The notes: a model not told the origin generated them from the letters alone. A DNA stretch of 64,000 nucleotides from Primulina eburnea (GCF_022965805.1 NC_133109.1:2823857-2887856); one strand, 5' to 3'. Shown: positions 23,939 to 37,400, counted from the stretch's first letter. Program-made: numbers and translations.

Positions 23939-25205
23939 GGGATCAAGATCTTCGGCTGTGGGTTCTCCCACAACAGAGTGTGATGTGCTGTAGATTTTAG
24001 TCCATAACTTTATAAGAAAAAACTAATTTTAAAAAAAATTGATATTCTTATATTTTAATTATTTCAAAATTAAAATTATATTTTTTATATTAAAATATAC
24101 GATTAATAATCTAATTTAAAGTTACAATTTTATTTTTGGTTACAAATATATATTGTGGGGGGTCAAATGACGCATCTCTTATTACGTTTTCTTTTATAAT
24201 TTGTTCAACTCTTTTTTAAAAAAAATGTTAATAACAATTTAATTTTTTTGTGACAAATATTTGATTCCGAACGAACAAGAAAAACCGACGTTACATTCAA
24301 TTTTTATAATATTATAGTTTTTTTAAAAAAAAATTATTTTCTCTTTTTTTATATTGTTAATTTTTATATTTAGAAGTTAACATTTTATTAATCACATATT
24401 TGTTTGAAATATTATTTTCTCCTTTTTTGTATTGTTAAATTTGCTCATTTCTTTTTAAAGTTTTAAATACAAAAAATATTTTTTTCTTTCTTAGAGATTT
24501 AAGAAATAATCTAATTTTCAAAAAAAATCTAAAAAATTTTTTTAAAAAAAGACTAAGCGTTCGAACAAGAAAAAATTATACACGATAATTTTTTTTTATA
24601 TCATATCAATTTTTTTGTATTATTTTTAATTGTTCAATATGTTCAACCTTTTAAAAAATTTTGTACGTTTTTTTAATTGGATTATTTCTTATATACCTAA
24701 AATTATATATATATATTTCCTGTATTTAGACTTTAATTTTATTTTTGTTACAAATATGTGATTAATAAAATTTTAACTTCTAAATAAAAAATTAACAAGA
24801 TAAAAAAGGAGAAAATAAATTTTTTTTTTTAAAAGGACTATAATATTAAAAAAAATTGAATGTACCTTCGTTTTTTTTTTTGTTCGTTCGAAATCACATA
24901 TTTTTTAAAAAAATTAAATTTTTATTAACATTTTAAAAAAAGAGTTGAAAAAATTATAAAAGAAAAAATAATAAGAGATATGTCATTTTACCCTCCCCCC
25001 AAATATATATTTGTAACCAAAAATAAAATTGTAACTTTAAATTGGATTATTAATCACAAATTTTAATATTAAAAATATAATTTTGATTTTAAATAATTAA
25101 AATATAAAAATACCAATTTTTTTAAAAAAATAAGTTTTTTTTTTATACCGTTGTGGACTAAAATCTATAGCACACCCTCTTCCCACAGCAGAGGATCTTG
25201 ATCCC
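23939..25205. mobile_element. Foldback / long-TIR element (Mutator-like?), 1267 bp
   Basis: Starts GGGATCAAGATC and ends GATCTTGATCCC, with inverted homology running ~450 bp inward on each side (left arm ~23939-24410, right arm ~24755-25205). Matching arm segments include GTTACAAATATATA-type, CGAACGAACAAG-type and GTTAATTTTT-type blocks. A TGATTTA duplication flanks it (23932-23938 and 25206-25212), with one more shared C possible. Long arms and a 7-9 bp duplication suggest a Mutator-like foldback. No transposase is visible. It sits ~400 bp upstream of the aquaporin start. Confidence 0.75.
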
Positions 25206-25613
25206 TGATTTAGCGCAATTTTAAACTTGTTTAAAGTTGGGAATAATACTAACTAATTATTTGCTTATGAAAAATTCATCCTTCGATCCTGAAATCAAGT
25301 TGTTCCCACTTCTGACTAGGGTCCTTTGTAATGTAGAATAACCATTAATCCTTAGAGCTTATGAATCTGAATGAAAGAAGAGTTTGAAGCCAATATAACA
25401 ATCTTTATTTCATCCCAAGGAAAAAACAGAACAACAAAAATTTTATTTTTGAAATTATTATGAATTTTTTTTATTATCGTAGTACTATTCTAAATAAATA
25501 TTAGATTTCAAAATTTATATATATGTGTGTCACTACAAAAAGTATGAAGTAACTTTTAGTTTTCCTTTCCGATTTCTATTTTCTTGATCATAAGTATTTG
25601 ATTGTAATTAATT

Positions 25614-27030
25614 ATGGCCGGAATCGCTTTCGGAGGATTCGATGACTCGTTCAGCATTTCCTCGTTGAAGGCATACATCGCCGAGTTCATATCCACGCTT
25701 CTCTTTGTATTTGCCGGTGTTGGCTCCGCCATGGCTTACAGTTGAGGCTTAAGAATTTAGTCGATAATCAAGATTGATATATACAAAAATCTTTATATTT
25801 TTAAAAATATTTCACGTGAAATTTGAAGCTATTTTATCTGAATATCCATGTGCGGCATGCTAGACCATTGCTACGCCTAAACGTCCTAGATTTCATTGTT
25901 CTTAACAGACAAGTTGACAACAGACGCCGCCCTCGATCTAGACGGGCTGGTGGCAGTGGCTGTTTGCCACGGATTCGCTCTTTTCGCGGCAGTGGAGGTA
26001 GGAGCCAACATCTCCTGTGGCCATGTCAACCCGGTCGTCACGTTCGGTTTGGCTGTTGGCGGCCAGATCACTATCCTCACGGGTATCTTCTACTGGGTTG
26101 CTCAGATTTTGGGATCCATTGTAGCGTGTTTATTGCTTAAAGTCGTCACAGGAGGCTTGGTAAGTCTAATTATGACATTTTAAGTTAGTGCCTAATGAAT
26201 TATTTCTAACCTGAAAGAAAGAAATTAAACAGTAAATTTACGATAGTAAATAATAGGAAAATTACTATCATTGTGAAATCTTGATACTATTGAAATTTTT
26301 TTACTCTTTTCAAATCTTGATCACAAAGACTTCTGAAAATGCAAATGAACAAGTGTTTGTTCGCTCAAGATTTGAAAACATGAAATTATATGTGCTCAGA
26401 TTTGAAAATACGAGATGTTAGATATATCTTTTTTTATGAGGTTTTTAGTCAATCTTGAGATTTCACGGGATAATGTATGAAATTAACTATAAATAATATA
26501 ATGCTGGCAAAATAGAAACGATGAAGTATACTTTTTATAGCAGTATTTTCTAAAGCATAGCTAGCTATTGATAACCACGAATTTGAAAAAAATTCTAAAA
26601 TCTAAATGAGGAGAAGCCAACAAAATTCCTCAGTTTCTGAACCTTGGGATGAATATTGGGCATGCAGGCTATCCCAACCCATGGTGTGGCTGCTGGAGCC
26701 GTTGAAGGAGTTATAATGGAAATAATTATCACATTTGCATTAGTCTACACAGTCTATGCTACGGCAGCTGATCCGAAGAAAGGCTCGTTGGGCACCATTG
26801 CACCGATTGCTATTGGATTTATTGTGGGTGCAAACATCTTGGCCGCGGGACCGTTTTCCGGTGGGTCGATGAACCCCGCCCGATCTTTTGGACCCGCCGT
26901 GGGTAGTGGGGACTACTCGGGCAATTGGATCTATTGGGTCGGACCACTTATTGGTGGAGGATTGGCTGGGACCATCTATAGTAATGTATTCATGCATCGT
27001 GAGCACATACTACCTACGAATGAGTTCTAA
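25614..27030 (+). CDS. TIP2: Tonoplast intrinsic protein, TIP2 (delta-TIP) type aquaporin
   Basis: Three exons with GT-AG borders: 25614-25740, 25909-26159 and 26668-27030, giving 246 residues, the usual TIP size. The exon 1/2 junction restores [15 protein letters not shown]2 hallmarks include [36 protein letters not shown] and [22 protein letters not shown]. The predicted pore filter residues His63, Gly192 and Arg198 fit the TIP2 His-Ile-Gly-Arg set. TIP2 channels carry water and ammonia across the vacuolar membrane. Oddities: the first NPA box reads NPV (residues 83-85), the preceding residue pair is Cys-Gly (79-80) where Gly-Gly is usual, and the GVAAG...EG loop at ~132-140 seems two residues short. 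The second NPA (195-197) is intact. It may be functional with altered transport, or under relaxed constraint. Confidence 0.92.
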
Positions 27031-28650
27031 GGTTGATTTTCGAATGTTTTATGCAATTTTTGTAATGTTCGTGGTGGAAAATGAGATGTCCCTTTTGATA
27101 ACTGATTCTTTTGTCATAAGAGAGAGTTGAGGGAATTTGTTTTCTTTTTCTTCCTTTTGTTTTTATTGAATTTGGTTTGCAGCCTTTGGATCCATTTTCT
27201 TGGTGTCTTGTTTGCTTGGTGAAAAGATATATCCGACATGTCCATAATCCTCCGAGAAGCAAGCGGAAAACCAAGTAAATGTAATTAGTTTACAACCATA
27301 TCCAAGGCATGGTGTAAAAAGCCAAATAACAACAGATAAATTACATCCTCCGTATCAGACCCTGGTCCAAGCTAATCGCTGCCATACGCCTAAAAGAGAA
27401 CATTGTTGCCGGATTGAAAGGTCCGTCCAACTTAAAACTTGCCTCGTGAGAATGGGGTGCTCAAAATAAAAGTAAGGGCGTAAACAACTTAATTGTCCAA
27501 TACTTAAGCACAAGTATACAAACATATATGAAATGCAGTGTCCCGGTAATCATGTATCAATATTAGAACCTAAACTTTAAGCGCCAATGTGTGTAGCACA
27601 TTGCTGAGGGTGTCAATTCAGGTGGAACGGGTGGTTCGGATCGGGTCGATTCATAGTACTATTTAAAAATTGATCAACCCGAACCAGATTTAACTCAAAA
27701 ACTCTCAATCCGAACATGAACCCGATTAACCTGATCAACCCGACTAACCTGATTTTCTTTAAATTTTAAAAAATTAAATAAAATTTAAAAAAATAATTAT
27801 ATTATTATAATTTAAACACAAAATATCAAAATCTCTTATATATGATTTAAATTTAAAAGTTTAATTATAGAAAATTAAAGTATATTTATTAAATTAAATA
27901 AATAATTATTTAAAAAATAAAAAATGGACAAATAAATATTAAATTATGAAATTTATGATATAAATATACAATAATTTTTTTTACAGAAATAAAATATATA
28001 AAAATACAAGCAGTATTTATTAATTATATTTTTTTAAGAAAAAAAAACTTAAATTTTCGGAACTCAACCCGATCATTTTTTCGGGTCAGCTATCGTGTCC
28101 AACTCGATCTGACCCTAACCTGAAATCTCAAATATAAATATGATTTTTTTCGGGTTGAACCGTGTCGAGTTGGTGAGTCGAGTTTGATTTTATACCATTG
28201 AAACTTGAATGCACCAGCCGTGGAGAACAAACCCAAATTCAGGGTATTTGGATTTAAAAGCTTTCTGTTTTATAAAATATTTTTCTAAGTTGACTTTTAA
28301 AAAAACTAAAAGTTGTGTTATTTGTGTGTTTGGATAAATAGATAAAAATTACTTTTTTAATTCATAATTAATAGAGAAGTTTTAGATAGTGTTTACAATC
28401 GCGAAAAATGAGTGATTGTTGGATTTTGGTTTAAAAACAAATTAGTTATGTGTTTCTTAAATTTCAATTGACAAAAATTTGTGTGAGACAGTCTCATAGA
28501 TCGTATTTTATGAAATAAATTTTTTATTTTACTTATTCATAAAAAAATATTATTTTTATATTTAAAATATTATTTTTATTATAAATATTGATAAAATGGA
28601 TTGACCGTGTGCTCACGTACTCTACTCAATTTCATCGTCTTTCATTTTTC
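27031..28650. other. Intergenic, AT-rich region after the aquaporin gene
   Basis: The 3' UTR is followed by AT-rich DNA. At ~27600-28200 a segment bounded by GGTTCGGATCGGGT and CGGGTTGAACC-type blocks looks repetitive but has no clear ends. A decayed GTGAGAC-family copy lies at ~28478-28620. No gene recognised. Confidence 0.4.
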
Positions 28651-29430
28651 TTCTTTGATTTTTCATCTGTCGTCAGGAGAAATCTTCTTCGTGAGATTTA
28701 ATTCTTGAGGTAATTTGCACCTAAAGGTAAAATATCCTTGGATCTGTTATTTTTTCATTTGATTGGGCTAATTTTTTTTATTAATTTTAAAATTTTCAAT
28801 TCCAAATGACTTTCGAATTGGGGCAAAATTAGTTTTATTATTGTGAAAATATAGCTGCAAGTGTTGAGTCATCGATTCATGTTGATTGTGGAATGGAATT
28901 AAATTAAGATGCAAGGTAAACTGAATTCGAGTTTGTACTGTCGTAGATTTTCAGTTTGAGACTGTTCTTGGGATGATGATGATGTGCTCTCCTGACATTT
29001 CTTTGGTTATATTATTTAAGGATGTCAAAATGTAATTAGTTTTTTGCTTATGTTAAATGATTGGATTTAGGGTTGTTTCTGTTAAGGGGGTGACTGAATG
29101 GATTTTGGGACTTGCTTAAATCTGCAATGCCTGTGTAGTGGGAACTAGTGGGAAAAAGAACATAGACGGTAGAAGAAAATCAATTCTTGCAGACAAATAA
29201 ACGAGTTCAACAAGGAACAATTGATATGGTTGGCAACAATTTTTATATCACAATCTAGTCGTTTACCATGCACACAAAGTGTTCGATGGAATGTAGTCTT
29301 GTCAATTCCCCAAGTTCTCATTGTCCCTCTTTTCACTGATTTCTCTATAATTTTGCCTTGTATCATTACTTAATTGCTTTGGCTTTTCATCAAGTATTAA
29401 GAGAACATTTTTTTCTTGATGCAAGAGTCA

Positions 29431-30177
29431 ATGGGGCCGAGATGGAAAGGAAAAGCAGCAGAAGCAACATCCCTTGCAGACCCCATGTCAAAAATAGTTT
29501 CTCGACTTCAATCCTCTTTGATCGAGTCCGATTCTCATGGAATCCTTTCCGGCTGCAGTGTTCTTCTTGCAGCACATCCAGAGCAACTTGAAATCTTGAA
29601 TCAAGCGTGTTTTGGTCGCCCGATAATTACCACTGAGAAGGATAAGCAGTGGTTTCAATTGTGTTTGGAAGAAGCTTTTTACTTGTGCTATGTGATGAAG
29701 TGCATTAAGATTGTTGGTGGAAACAACTGCCTGATAGATGATACAGAGTTGTGGCTATACATGGCTTCCAAGAAAGATTGTTTCCCAGTCTTATTTAAAG
29801 CATACTCTCATCTTCGAATGAAGAACTGGGTCGTGAGGGCAGGCTCTCAGTATGGTGTCGACTTTGTTGCCTACCGGCATCATCCAGCTCTGGTGCATTC
29901 AGAATATGCTGTACTTGTGATATCTGAGGAAGATGGTGACGCAAATGGCAGGTTGAGGGTTTGGTCTGATTTTAATTGCACGCTTCGTCTCTGTGGTAGT
30001 GTTGCGAAGACGTTGTTGGTTCTTTTTATTAGCAAAAATGGTGACAATCGTGATGTTACTCCATCATGTGTAGAGAATTATAATGTTGAGGAGAGGATCA
30101 TTTCCAGGTGGATTCCAGAGCGAAGCAGAGAGAATCAAGAAATGGAACACAAGAAATCATTTAAATCACAAACTTAA
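29431..30177 (+). CDS. SEN2: tRNA-splicing endonuclease subunit Sen2
   Basis: The ORF encodes 248 residues from MGPRWKGKAAEA. I chose the ATG at 29431 because an acceptor-like CAAG sits just before it, and plant SEN proteins start with a PRWK-type sequence. A donor-like GAG/GTAATT at ~28708 suggests a leader intron. The C-terminal nuclease fold shows the triad of the tRNA-intron endonuclease family: Tyr148 in FVAYRHHP, His156 in VHSEY and Lys193 in GSVAKT. The N-terminal part contains the usual EEAFYL helix. The enzyme cuts introns from nuclear pre-tRNAs as the catalytic partner in the Sen complex. It points towards the adjacent tRNA-Asn and tRNase Z genes. Confidence 0.9.
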   Translation: MGPRWKGKAAEATSLADPMSKIVSRLQSSLIESDSHGILSGCSVLLAAHPEQLEILNQACFGRPIITTEKDKQWFQLCLEEAFYLCYVMKCIKIVGGNNCLIDDTELWLYMASKKDCFPVLFKAYSHLRMKNWVVRAGSQYGVDFVAYRHHPALVHSEYAVLVISEEDGDANGRLRVWSDFNCTLRLCGSVAKTLLVLFISKNGDNRDVTPSCVENYNVEERIISRWIPERSRENQEMEHKKSFKSQT

Positions 30178-31137
30178 TTATTGGAGCATGAACGTAGGAT
30201 TCAAGGTCTCCTCTTATCGAGGGGGTGAAGAAATGCATTTAACGTATTGATGTACAAAGAGGCCTTGTTATTGTTTTGTTTTGGGAATTTTTGAGGAATT
30301 AATTTTGGAAAAATAATTTGTATGTTTGGAAAAATAATAAACTAGAAAATCCATTAGTATTAACCAACTCTCTCTCGAGCTACTTTTAAAAAAAAGTTTG
30401 CCAAAGAAGAATCCAATAAGCTGAACTAAAGAATCAATCGGAAAAAAAGAAAAAAGATGTTAGATCAAATACAAAAATAATATGAAATAAGAAATTTTAG
30501 GACTGATTTTAAAACTCTGTTTTGTTTCAATTATGACAAACTCATACAACGATCTCAATAGTCAAACATACGATCTCAATTATAACAAACTCGAGACTGC
30601 ACTGACTGAGCTGACCTTTTAGGTCAATAGGGGTAGTTCATGCACTTTATTTTTCAGTCTAAGAGCGAAGAACTCAAATTGAGCTAGCTTCCTTACTTTC
30701 TAGCTTGTCTAAGCTTGCTGGATTTTCCTCACTCGCTGTATTGAATCTAACCGGCTTACGAGATGTAAAAAAATCCTCGGAGAAGGACGAAAACCCAAGG
30801 AAGGAAACTACATCCAAGCGCTTAGAAAGCTATCACCGCTTTCGGATATGTGCATAGCACAGCGTCACTAGTGCGAGTCGAGTCCATATGCAACGGGACA
30901 AAAATCTAGTAAAGAAAGCAGTATCGAATAGAGCGGGCTCAAGTACACAAGCGAGGGAGCGATCTCCATGAAGGATGAACCACAATCCAGAGGGAAAGGG
31001 AAGAGCGGACGATCCTTTCGAAATATTTTTCTTTTAAATAAGTGTTCTTTGCAAAATGCATTTATAGCCTAGCATTGATTTGGGTGATTAGGAAGAAATC
31101 TCATAAATATAAAAAATCATATAAAGTAATAATAAAA
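30178..31137. other. 3' region of SEN2 and a possible organelle-derived segment
   Basis: From ~30600 to 31020 the DNA is less AT-rich than its surroundings and rich in AAGCTTGCTGG- and GAGCGGAC-like runs, with the look of plant mitochondrial intergenic DNA. No ORF or RNA is recognised. A nuclear copy of organelle DNA is only a suspicion. Confidence 0.3.
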
Positions 31138-31161
31138 CGCTAGAAGGAGGGCTTGAACCTC

Positions 31162-31194
<33 letters not shown>

Positions 31195-31211
31195 AACTGA
31201 GCTATTCCAGC
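31138..31211 (-). tRNA. tRNA-Asn (GTT)
   Basis: On the - strand a complete cloverleaf: acceptor GCTGGAA pairing with TTCTAGC, D-arm with AGCTCAGTTGGTTAGAGC (A box), anticodon arm GTGGCTGTTAACCAC with anticodon GTT, and TPsiC arm GGAGGTTCAAGCCCTCC (B box). No intron. A TTTT pol III terminator follows directly (complement of 31134-31137). Nuclear type; CCA is not encoded. Confidence 0.96.
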
Positions 31212-31402
31212 AGACGTTCGTGTTTTCGGTAATTATGTTTATTGTTAATTAAATTTAAAAAACTAAGTATGAAATAACCTAAATAAAATGTAGGCTTGAT
31301 TTTTCTATCACCGGTGACAGGGAAAAAAAGATCACAGTTTGAAGTGAAAACGACGGAAACATAGGATATGCATATTCAAAGACCAATTAAAAAGAATTTG
31401 AT

Positions 31403-34400
31403 TCATCCAATTGCAGTAATTAAATTAACATCATCAGATTCATCAACAATCATCTCGTCTCTGAATAGAAGCTTAAGGTATGGCAAAACTCTAGGAAGAA
31501 CACGCAAATCCGCTAAATTAACACTCATCAGATCAAATGCAATACACGTTTTGTGCATGTGGTCTTCGTTGAACACTGGAATCTTGGGGTATCTTTGGCT
31601 GAAATGAGTAAGAATTATACGGTATGCACCAGCAGCATCACCTACTTCCACAGCTTCTTTTGTCGTGCTGTGGTTTCGTGCAATGGCCTCGTCCACCATG
31701 CTATCTTCAAAGGTCGCCTAAAAGAGGGAGACAATAAAGTCACAGTCAAGAAGCTGCTAGCAATGTCCCTTAAAACATATACTTAAAAGAGTAGATATCG
31801 TCTTGCTAAAAGCTATAGGTTTCAGTAATAATGGAACTCATATCATATAAGTTCTGGATGTTTAAAATACTTATATAGTGACACACACTAAGGTATATTT
31901 ACAACGCAAACTAAATCTCCCGGGTGATTATTATAAACACAATCCATGCTCATGGGGTTTCAATGTCATTCACCATACAAATATCAACCCAAAAAACCAA
32001 TTCAAGTAGAGCAATGAGTTTCAAGACTTGCCTCGTGTATAAGAACCGTAGCCCCAGATGATGCCTTCACAAGCTCAGGACATGGCCTGGTGTCGCCTGA
32101 GTACACTATTTTCCACCCTGGTACGGTCTTCCCAACTCTATTGATCTTATTTGCGCCTTGCAATACAACACCAAATGCTTGTGGACAATGAATGACAGGA
32201 AAACTTATCAATGCTTCTAATCCAGCTTCATTGAGAACCTTCTTCAATGACTCAAGGATAGGAATGGCGGCAGCATTTTGTGTATGACTGCCCGGTCCTT
32301 TCCAGTAGCTCTGCATACGACTTCCTCGAGCAAAAAGTGTAGAATCAACATGTTTGTCTACTTTCCCGATTGGGTCTAGACTCTTCACATTTTCTTTGTT
32401 TGATTCTAAAGCCTCTAGAGATGCCTCTGTGGTATGCCCGCAATCAAGAAACTGCATATCAAGATCCTCGAGTCTTTGGTATGCATCGAGAAATCTTTTA
32501 AGCTGCCTAGGGCCAACAACGATGACGGGTTCGTGTGGCGATACCTTCAATAAATCACGTCTCAACGCAAGTATTCTAGCGAGACCTACGTGATGATCGG
32601 CATGGATATGTGAAATCCAAATACATCGTAAACCTTTTACAGCTTCATCTGCACCTTCAACACCAAATCTGTGGCCAAAATATCATGGAAATGTTATAAC
32701 TTTATAACATCAGGAAAACAAGTATCGAAACAAGAATATTTAACATGGTTTTACCTTCTTTTTAGCTGTCCAAGGGTTCCCTCGCCACAATCCAAAAGTA
32801 AACTTCCTTTTGAAAACAAATTAATGAAAATAGAACTAACATTTCGATATTTTGAGGGTTGAGATGAACCAGTTCCAAGAAGAACGATTTCCATTTCTTC
32901 TCTTGTTATATTTTCAAGACAGCTTGGAATTGCACCTCCGTGTAACCAGGGTTCTTCAGTCATAACTATGTCAGCTTCTAATGATGTCTTCTCCAGACTA
33001 GTTATTCTGTTTTCCCACCAGAATTGGGCCACTTGTTTTGAAGCATCCACAATCTCAGGTATCTCTGACTTTAGCTCATCAATGATCTCAGACGGAGATG
33101 ATACATTTGGTATACCCGATCTGTCAAGCCCAAGATTTGCATAGGGACGTAGATGGAACTGCATAGCATTTATAAGTTTCATCACCAGCAGACTTGAAAT
33201 AGACACTAGTATTTAAATCATAACTAAGTAAATAACCCTATAACTAACAAATACGCATTGTGAATAACATACCCAGAGTTCTCAAAACTACCTCCAAACT
33301 AACAGTGAGAAGAGTGCAATGACATAAAAACAACGAACATGTGATAATTAAAAACAATTCATGTCAAGACTCAAAATCAAGTCATAACCTTATCATTCTT
33401 ATTCATTTGTTTTTCATCCATTAAAACTCAAGAACAAGTAATAAATCAGTATTTGTACAAGCAAATTTGAAAAAAAATGATACAGTTTATGGGTTAGAAA
33501 ACCAGCTGCACAAAAGCTAACCATTACATAAAGAGGTCCAAGAAATATAAGAGAAAGTAATGATAAATTATCTTGAGAACAGATTGAGCACCGAAGCTTT
33601 TATACCTTGAGAAGATTCTCTGCTGGTATAATTTCAGTTTTTGAAACAAGATTCTGCCAGGATGGAATAAGATAAATTAGTAAAGAGCACATACACATTT
33701 GAGTACAATCATATGAACTAAATGTACTTTTCGATAACAGAAATCAGAGTTTAAACACAACATAAAATCATCGAGATATACCTTATTTGACTCTCTTGCA
33801 TCTGATGACATGGACTTGAGATGCTGCAGAGACCAAAAACCAGGAGCTGGAAAAAGTTGAGGACACAAGTAGTTAAGACGTGTTGCAATTCTAGCACTTG
33901 CTTTCATGATTGGCACTTCGATATTCCTCCTAAAATAAATATGAGATCCATCAAATTTAACTGTTCCAGAACAAACCAGGCAAAGTAAAAATATCCACCA
34001 AATTTGAAAATTATAAATTACAGAGAAAAAAATGAAGAAAAAAATAACCAACGTTTCATGTCCTGCCATGATATGCTGAGCAGCGCCAAATTTAGACATC
34101 CACATTTGATAATCAGGAGTTTTTGAGACAAATGCAGGACTTAAATGAATTACACAATTCACAGTTTTGGGACACTCTGGAGCTATATCTACATAGTAGG
34201 GAGTCAGGTGTTGTAGAGAGGATAACTTCTCAAAATGTGCCAATGTTGGGCAGTCGACCAGCAGTACAATAGGACCAGGAACGGACGGACCCAGTACATC
34301 ACTTGGGTGTACCTAAAAAGCACAATACCTGAAAGGTTTAAACCGGAAGAACTCAAGGATACAGCATACTGCAAAACCTTTTATATGGTAAAAGCAATCT

Positions 34401-37400
34401 ACCATGATATTTTGACGATCTGACTTAACAGAATTTCCAATTTGCAGTTCACGATACTTTGGACCCGGTTTCAATCCAAGAGAAGAAGCTTTTTTCGGGT
34501 CAAATTTTCCCTTAATTTCAGGCAATTCGCAAATGTAGATAACAGAAAGATCGCCAGGCTTGGTTTCATTCAGCCCAGATTGAGGAGAATTAAGCACATG
34601 AGAACTTTCTTCCATTGGTCTTAATATTATTGCAGAAATTTTAATCACTTCATCATCAATAAGAACAAGAGGATCACCCATCTTCTTTGATATTCGACGA
34701 GGAGACCCATTCGAATCAGGTGTCTGCCCAAAACTACGTGCATAAACCATTGCAGCATTGGGTATGAAAGATTTCATTGCATCGAGTAAATATTTAAGAT
34801 CGGAAGGACCCCAAACATTAACCTAGAGAAAAATTAAGGGTTACATCATGAACCATTCTTCATAATCATAACCACCAAACATGAAAAAATATTGATCCAT
34901 ATACTTACAGTCATTCCTTCATCCCCAATGCTGGCCAGCGTCAGTAAGAGGCCTGCAATCAAAGGTCAGCAATCAACATATCAAAATTTTGCAGACAATG
35001 GCACGGGATCATCTATCGTCATTCTATTTTATGATGTATACAAAACCATGTGTTTCTGAATTCAAAGAAGGATATTGCAGGAACTGCAGTTCAATAGCTT
35101 ACCTGGAAGACCCCCGGCAGTTTCTGAGCAGACACGGGAGAGAAATATATGATCAATCTGCAGAGATTTTCACAAACAAGTAACTCATTCCCCAGAGTGA
35201 CAAAAATAGAATGCGCTATTTTGAGATTTATGCAGCAGATACCTTCGACAATTTGATTTTGTGCTCAGTGCAGTAGCGTTGGAGCCCCTGGAATAAAGAA
35301 ATATCACATTCAGGGAAACAAGTATAAAAGTTCTAATCAAATACACATAATCATAGAGTTAAAAGGACAAACAAAACTCAGACAGTAAATATTTGTGCAG
35401 CTTTCTCCTGTTCCTATCCAACCAGTTGAATAAAATGTAGCACAGGTTACAGATGGGGAAGTTGGGGGAACCAATGGTCTATTGGAATTATGAAAGCCTC
35501 TGGTTTTTAGGCTTCGCTCGCAAGAAAGTTATAAGGCTAAGAGCAAGAAAAGGCAATGTTAATGTATCCATTCACAAGGCTAAGGGAAAGAAAAGGCAAT
35601 GCTGATGTATCCACTCAAAGTTAGTTGTTACATGTTAGACAACTCGAAGTTGCATGTTTTTTCTCTGTTTCCCCCAATCGGGAATTATAACTAAACAAGA
35701 GATGCAAATAAAGTTATCTAATTTAATAGCTTGATATATTAAATTTATTCCCTCTGAGTTATGCATGACCATGTTTCAAGTAGTCCTTGTAAATTTAAAA
35801 TAAAACGAGCAAAAGAATTCTCATGCAGCACAAAAATTGATTCATAATTTCAAGAAAGACTAAGAAATGGGATTAAAATAATTAAACTCACTTCTCCAGC
35901 ATTGAAAATAAATCTTTGCTTGTCAAAAAACAGCAGCACTGAAGGTGATGTGTCTTGAGTATCCATACCAGTCCCAAGAATCTGATGATAAATAAAAGAT
36001 GTAGTAATTTTGTCAAGTAAACAAAACATATACAAATTCAAAATCAGGTCACTAAAAAAATCTAATTCGCAATGTAAAATCATTATTGAGAACTGACCCA
36101 TCTTTCTACTATCTCGGAACATTGATTCCTAAGTTTCTCAAGTATTAGGGTGAGTGGTGTAGAGCACCTTTATTCTATACCTTGGAGCAATTCCCCGAAA
36201 CCTAGGAAATTCTTCTAACATGCATACAAATCTCAAACACTTTCTATAAATGCTTAAGTCAGTAAGGGTGCTTCAAGGATTTTCCAAACATGGCATCTTA
36301 CAAGATTCTTGCATTATTGTTTTATGGTCTTCCTTTCCTCCAAATCTTCAAATAAAATCATTTAGACGTTCCTCCTCTTCCTAATGCATCTATTCTTCAG
36401 AAAAGAAAATCAAGATCTGAGATTCAAGACTCTACCAATTCCATTAAAGAGAACTCAAATCCTCACATTCAGAACATATATGTAAGGTTCTACCAACGTG
36501 AAAGCTTGATTAGCCAACCTGCTAATGGACCTCATGCGCAAAATACTTGCCTAACAAATGTCTTTTTTGTTCCGTCCTTTTTTGTCAAAATCTCTATTTC
36601 TTTTAGAAACATGAATTGGCCCTATGAATTTGGACACACTAATATCATGCCACCAAAGAAATAACGGAGTATGTCTCCTGGCGGCTGGCACGATTCTCAA
36701 ATCCACAATATTTAAGAAGAACATGAACGCAAAGAAAACCAGTCAACAGATCTTGCTCCACTGGCCAGATCCAAGAAAGTGATCAAACTTCAAATATACT
36801 TCATACTTTTTAAGAAAAAGCTGAGGTCAGTGAAAAATAGAATCTATGAACATTTCTTACCATAGGAACCAAATGAAGAATTCGTCCGACTTACAATCTA
36901 GAAACATAGCTATGGAGTAAAGAAAGCAATAGCCACATTTATCGCATACATAGCTTGGCCAGGTGCAGGAGTATTGATGAATTTTGATACAGAGGATATA
37001 CGAAATTAGAGTTCTTTTCCAGGGGTGAATGCTCAGCTTTTTCAATTTGGAACGTGGCCGACAAAATTTTTTTAAATAAAACCCAGATGCAAGAAACAAA
37101 CTTCGCTTCAAAAAGCATATACCAACAATCTATCAGAGCTTAATTCAAACAGGCACCGAGAAAAAAGATCCAAAAATAAGAAAAGCTCGAAATCTTCCAT
37201 ACCTGAACATAAGCAATGGTATTGACAGGATTGAGCTTCCGAACTTTAAGCTGTAAATTCTTCTTATTCTTGTCACTCTCATCTCTACCTTCAGCCCTCT
37301 TCCTATTAAACCCAAAGCCCTCATCACCACTTTTAGTATTATCCATTTTTTCTTCCATTGCCAATAAACCTCCTTTATTACTATCACTGTCCTTCTTTTT

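Noticed and set aside
25823..26140. Alternative frames over aquaporin exon 2 and exon 3
   Set aside because: Shadow frames; only the spliced frame carries aquaporin motifs.
27600..28200. Complete TIR element bounded by GGGT/ACCC blocks
   Set aside because: No matching termini or target duplication could be found; left as AT-rich intergenic DNA.
29145..29366. Minus-strand ORF before SEN2
   Set aside because: No family features and it overlaps the probable 5' UTR intron of SEN2.
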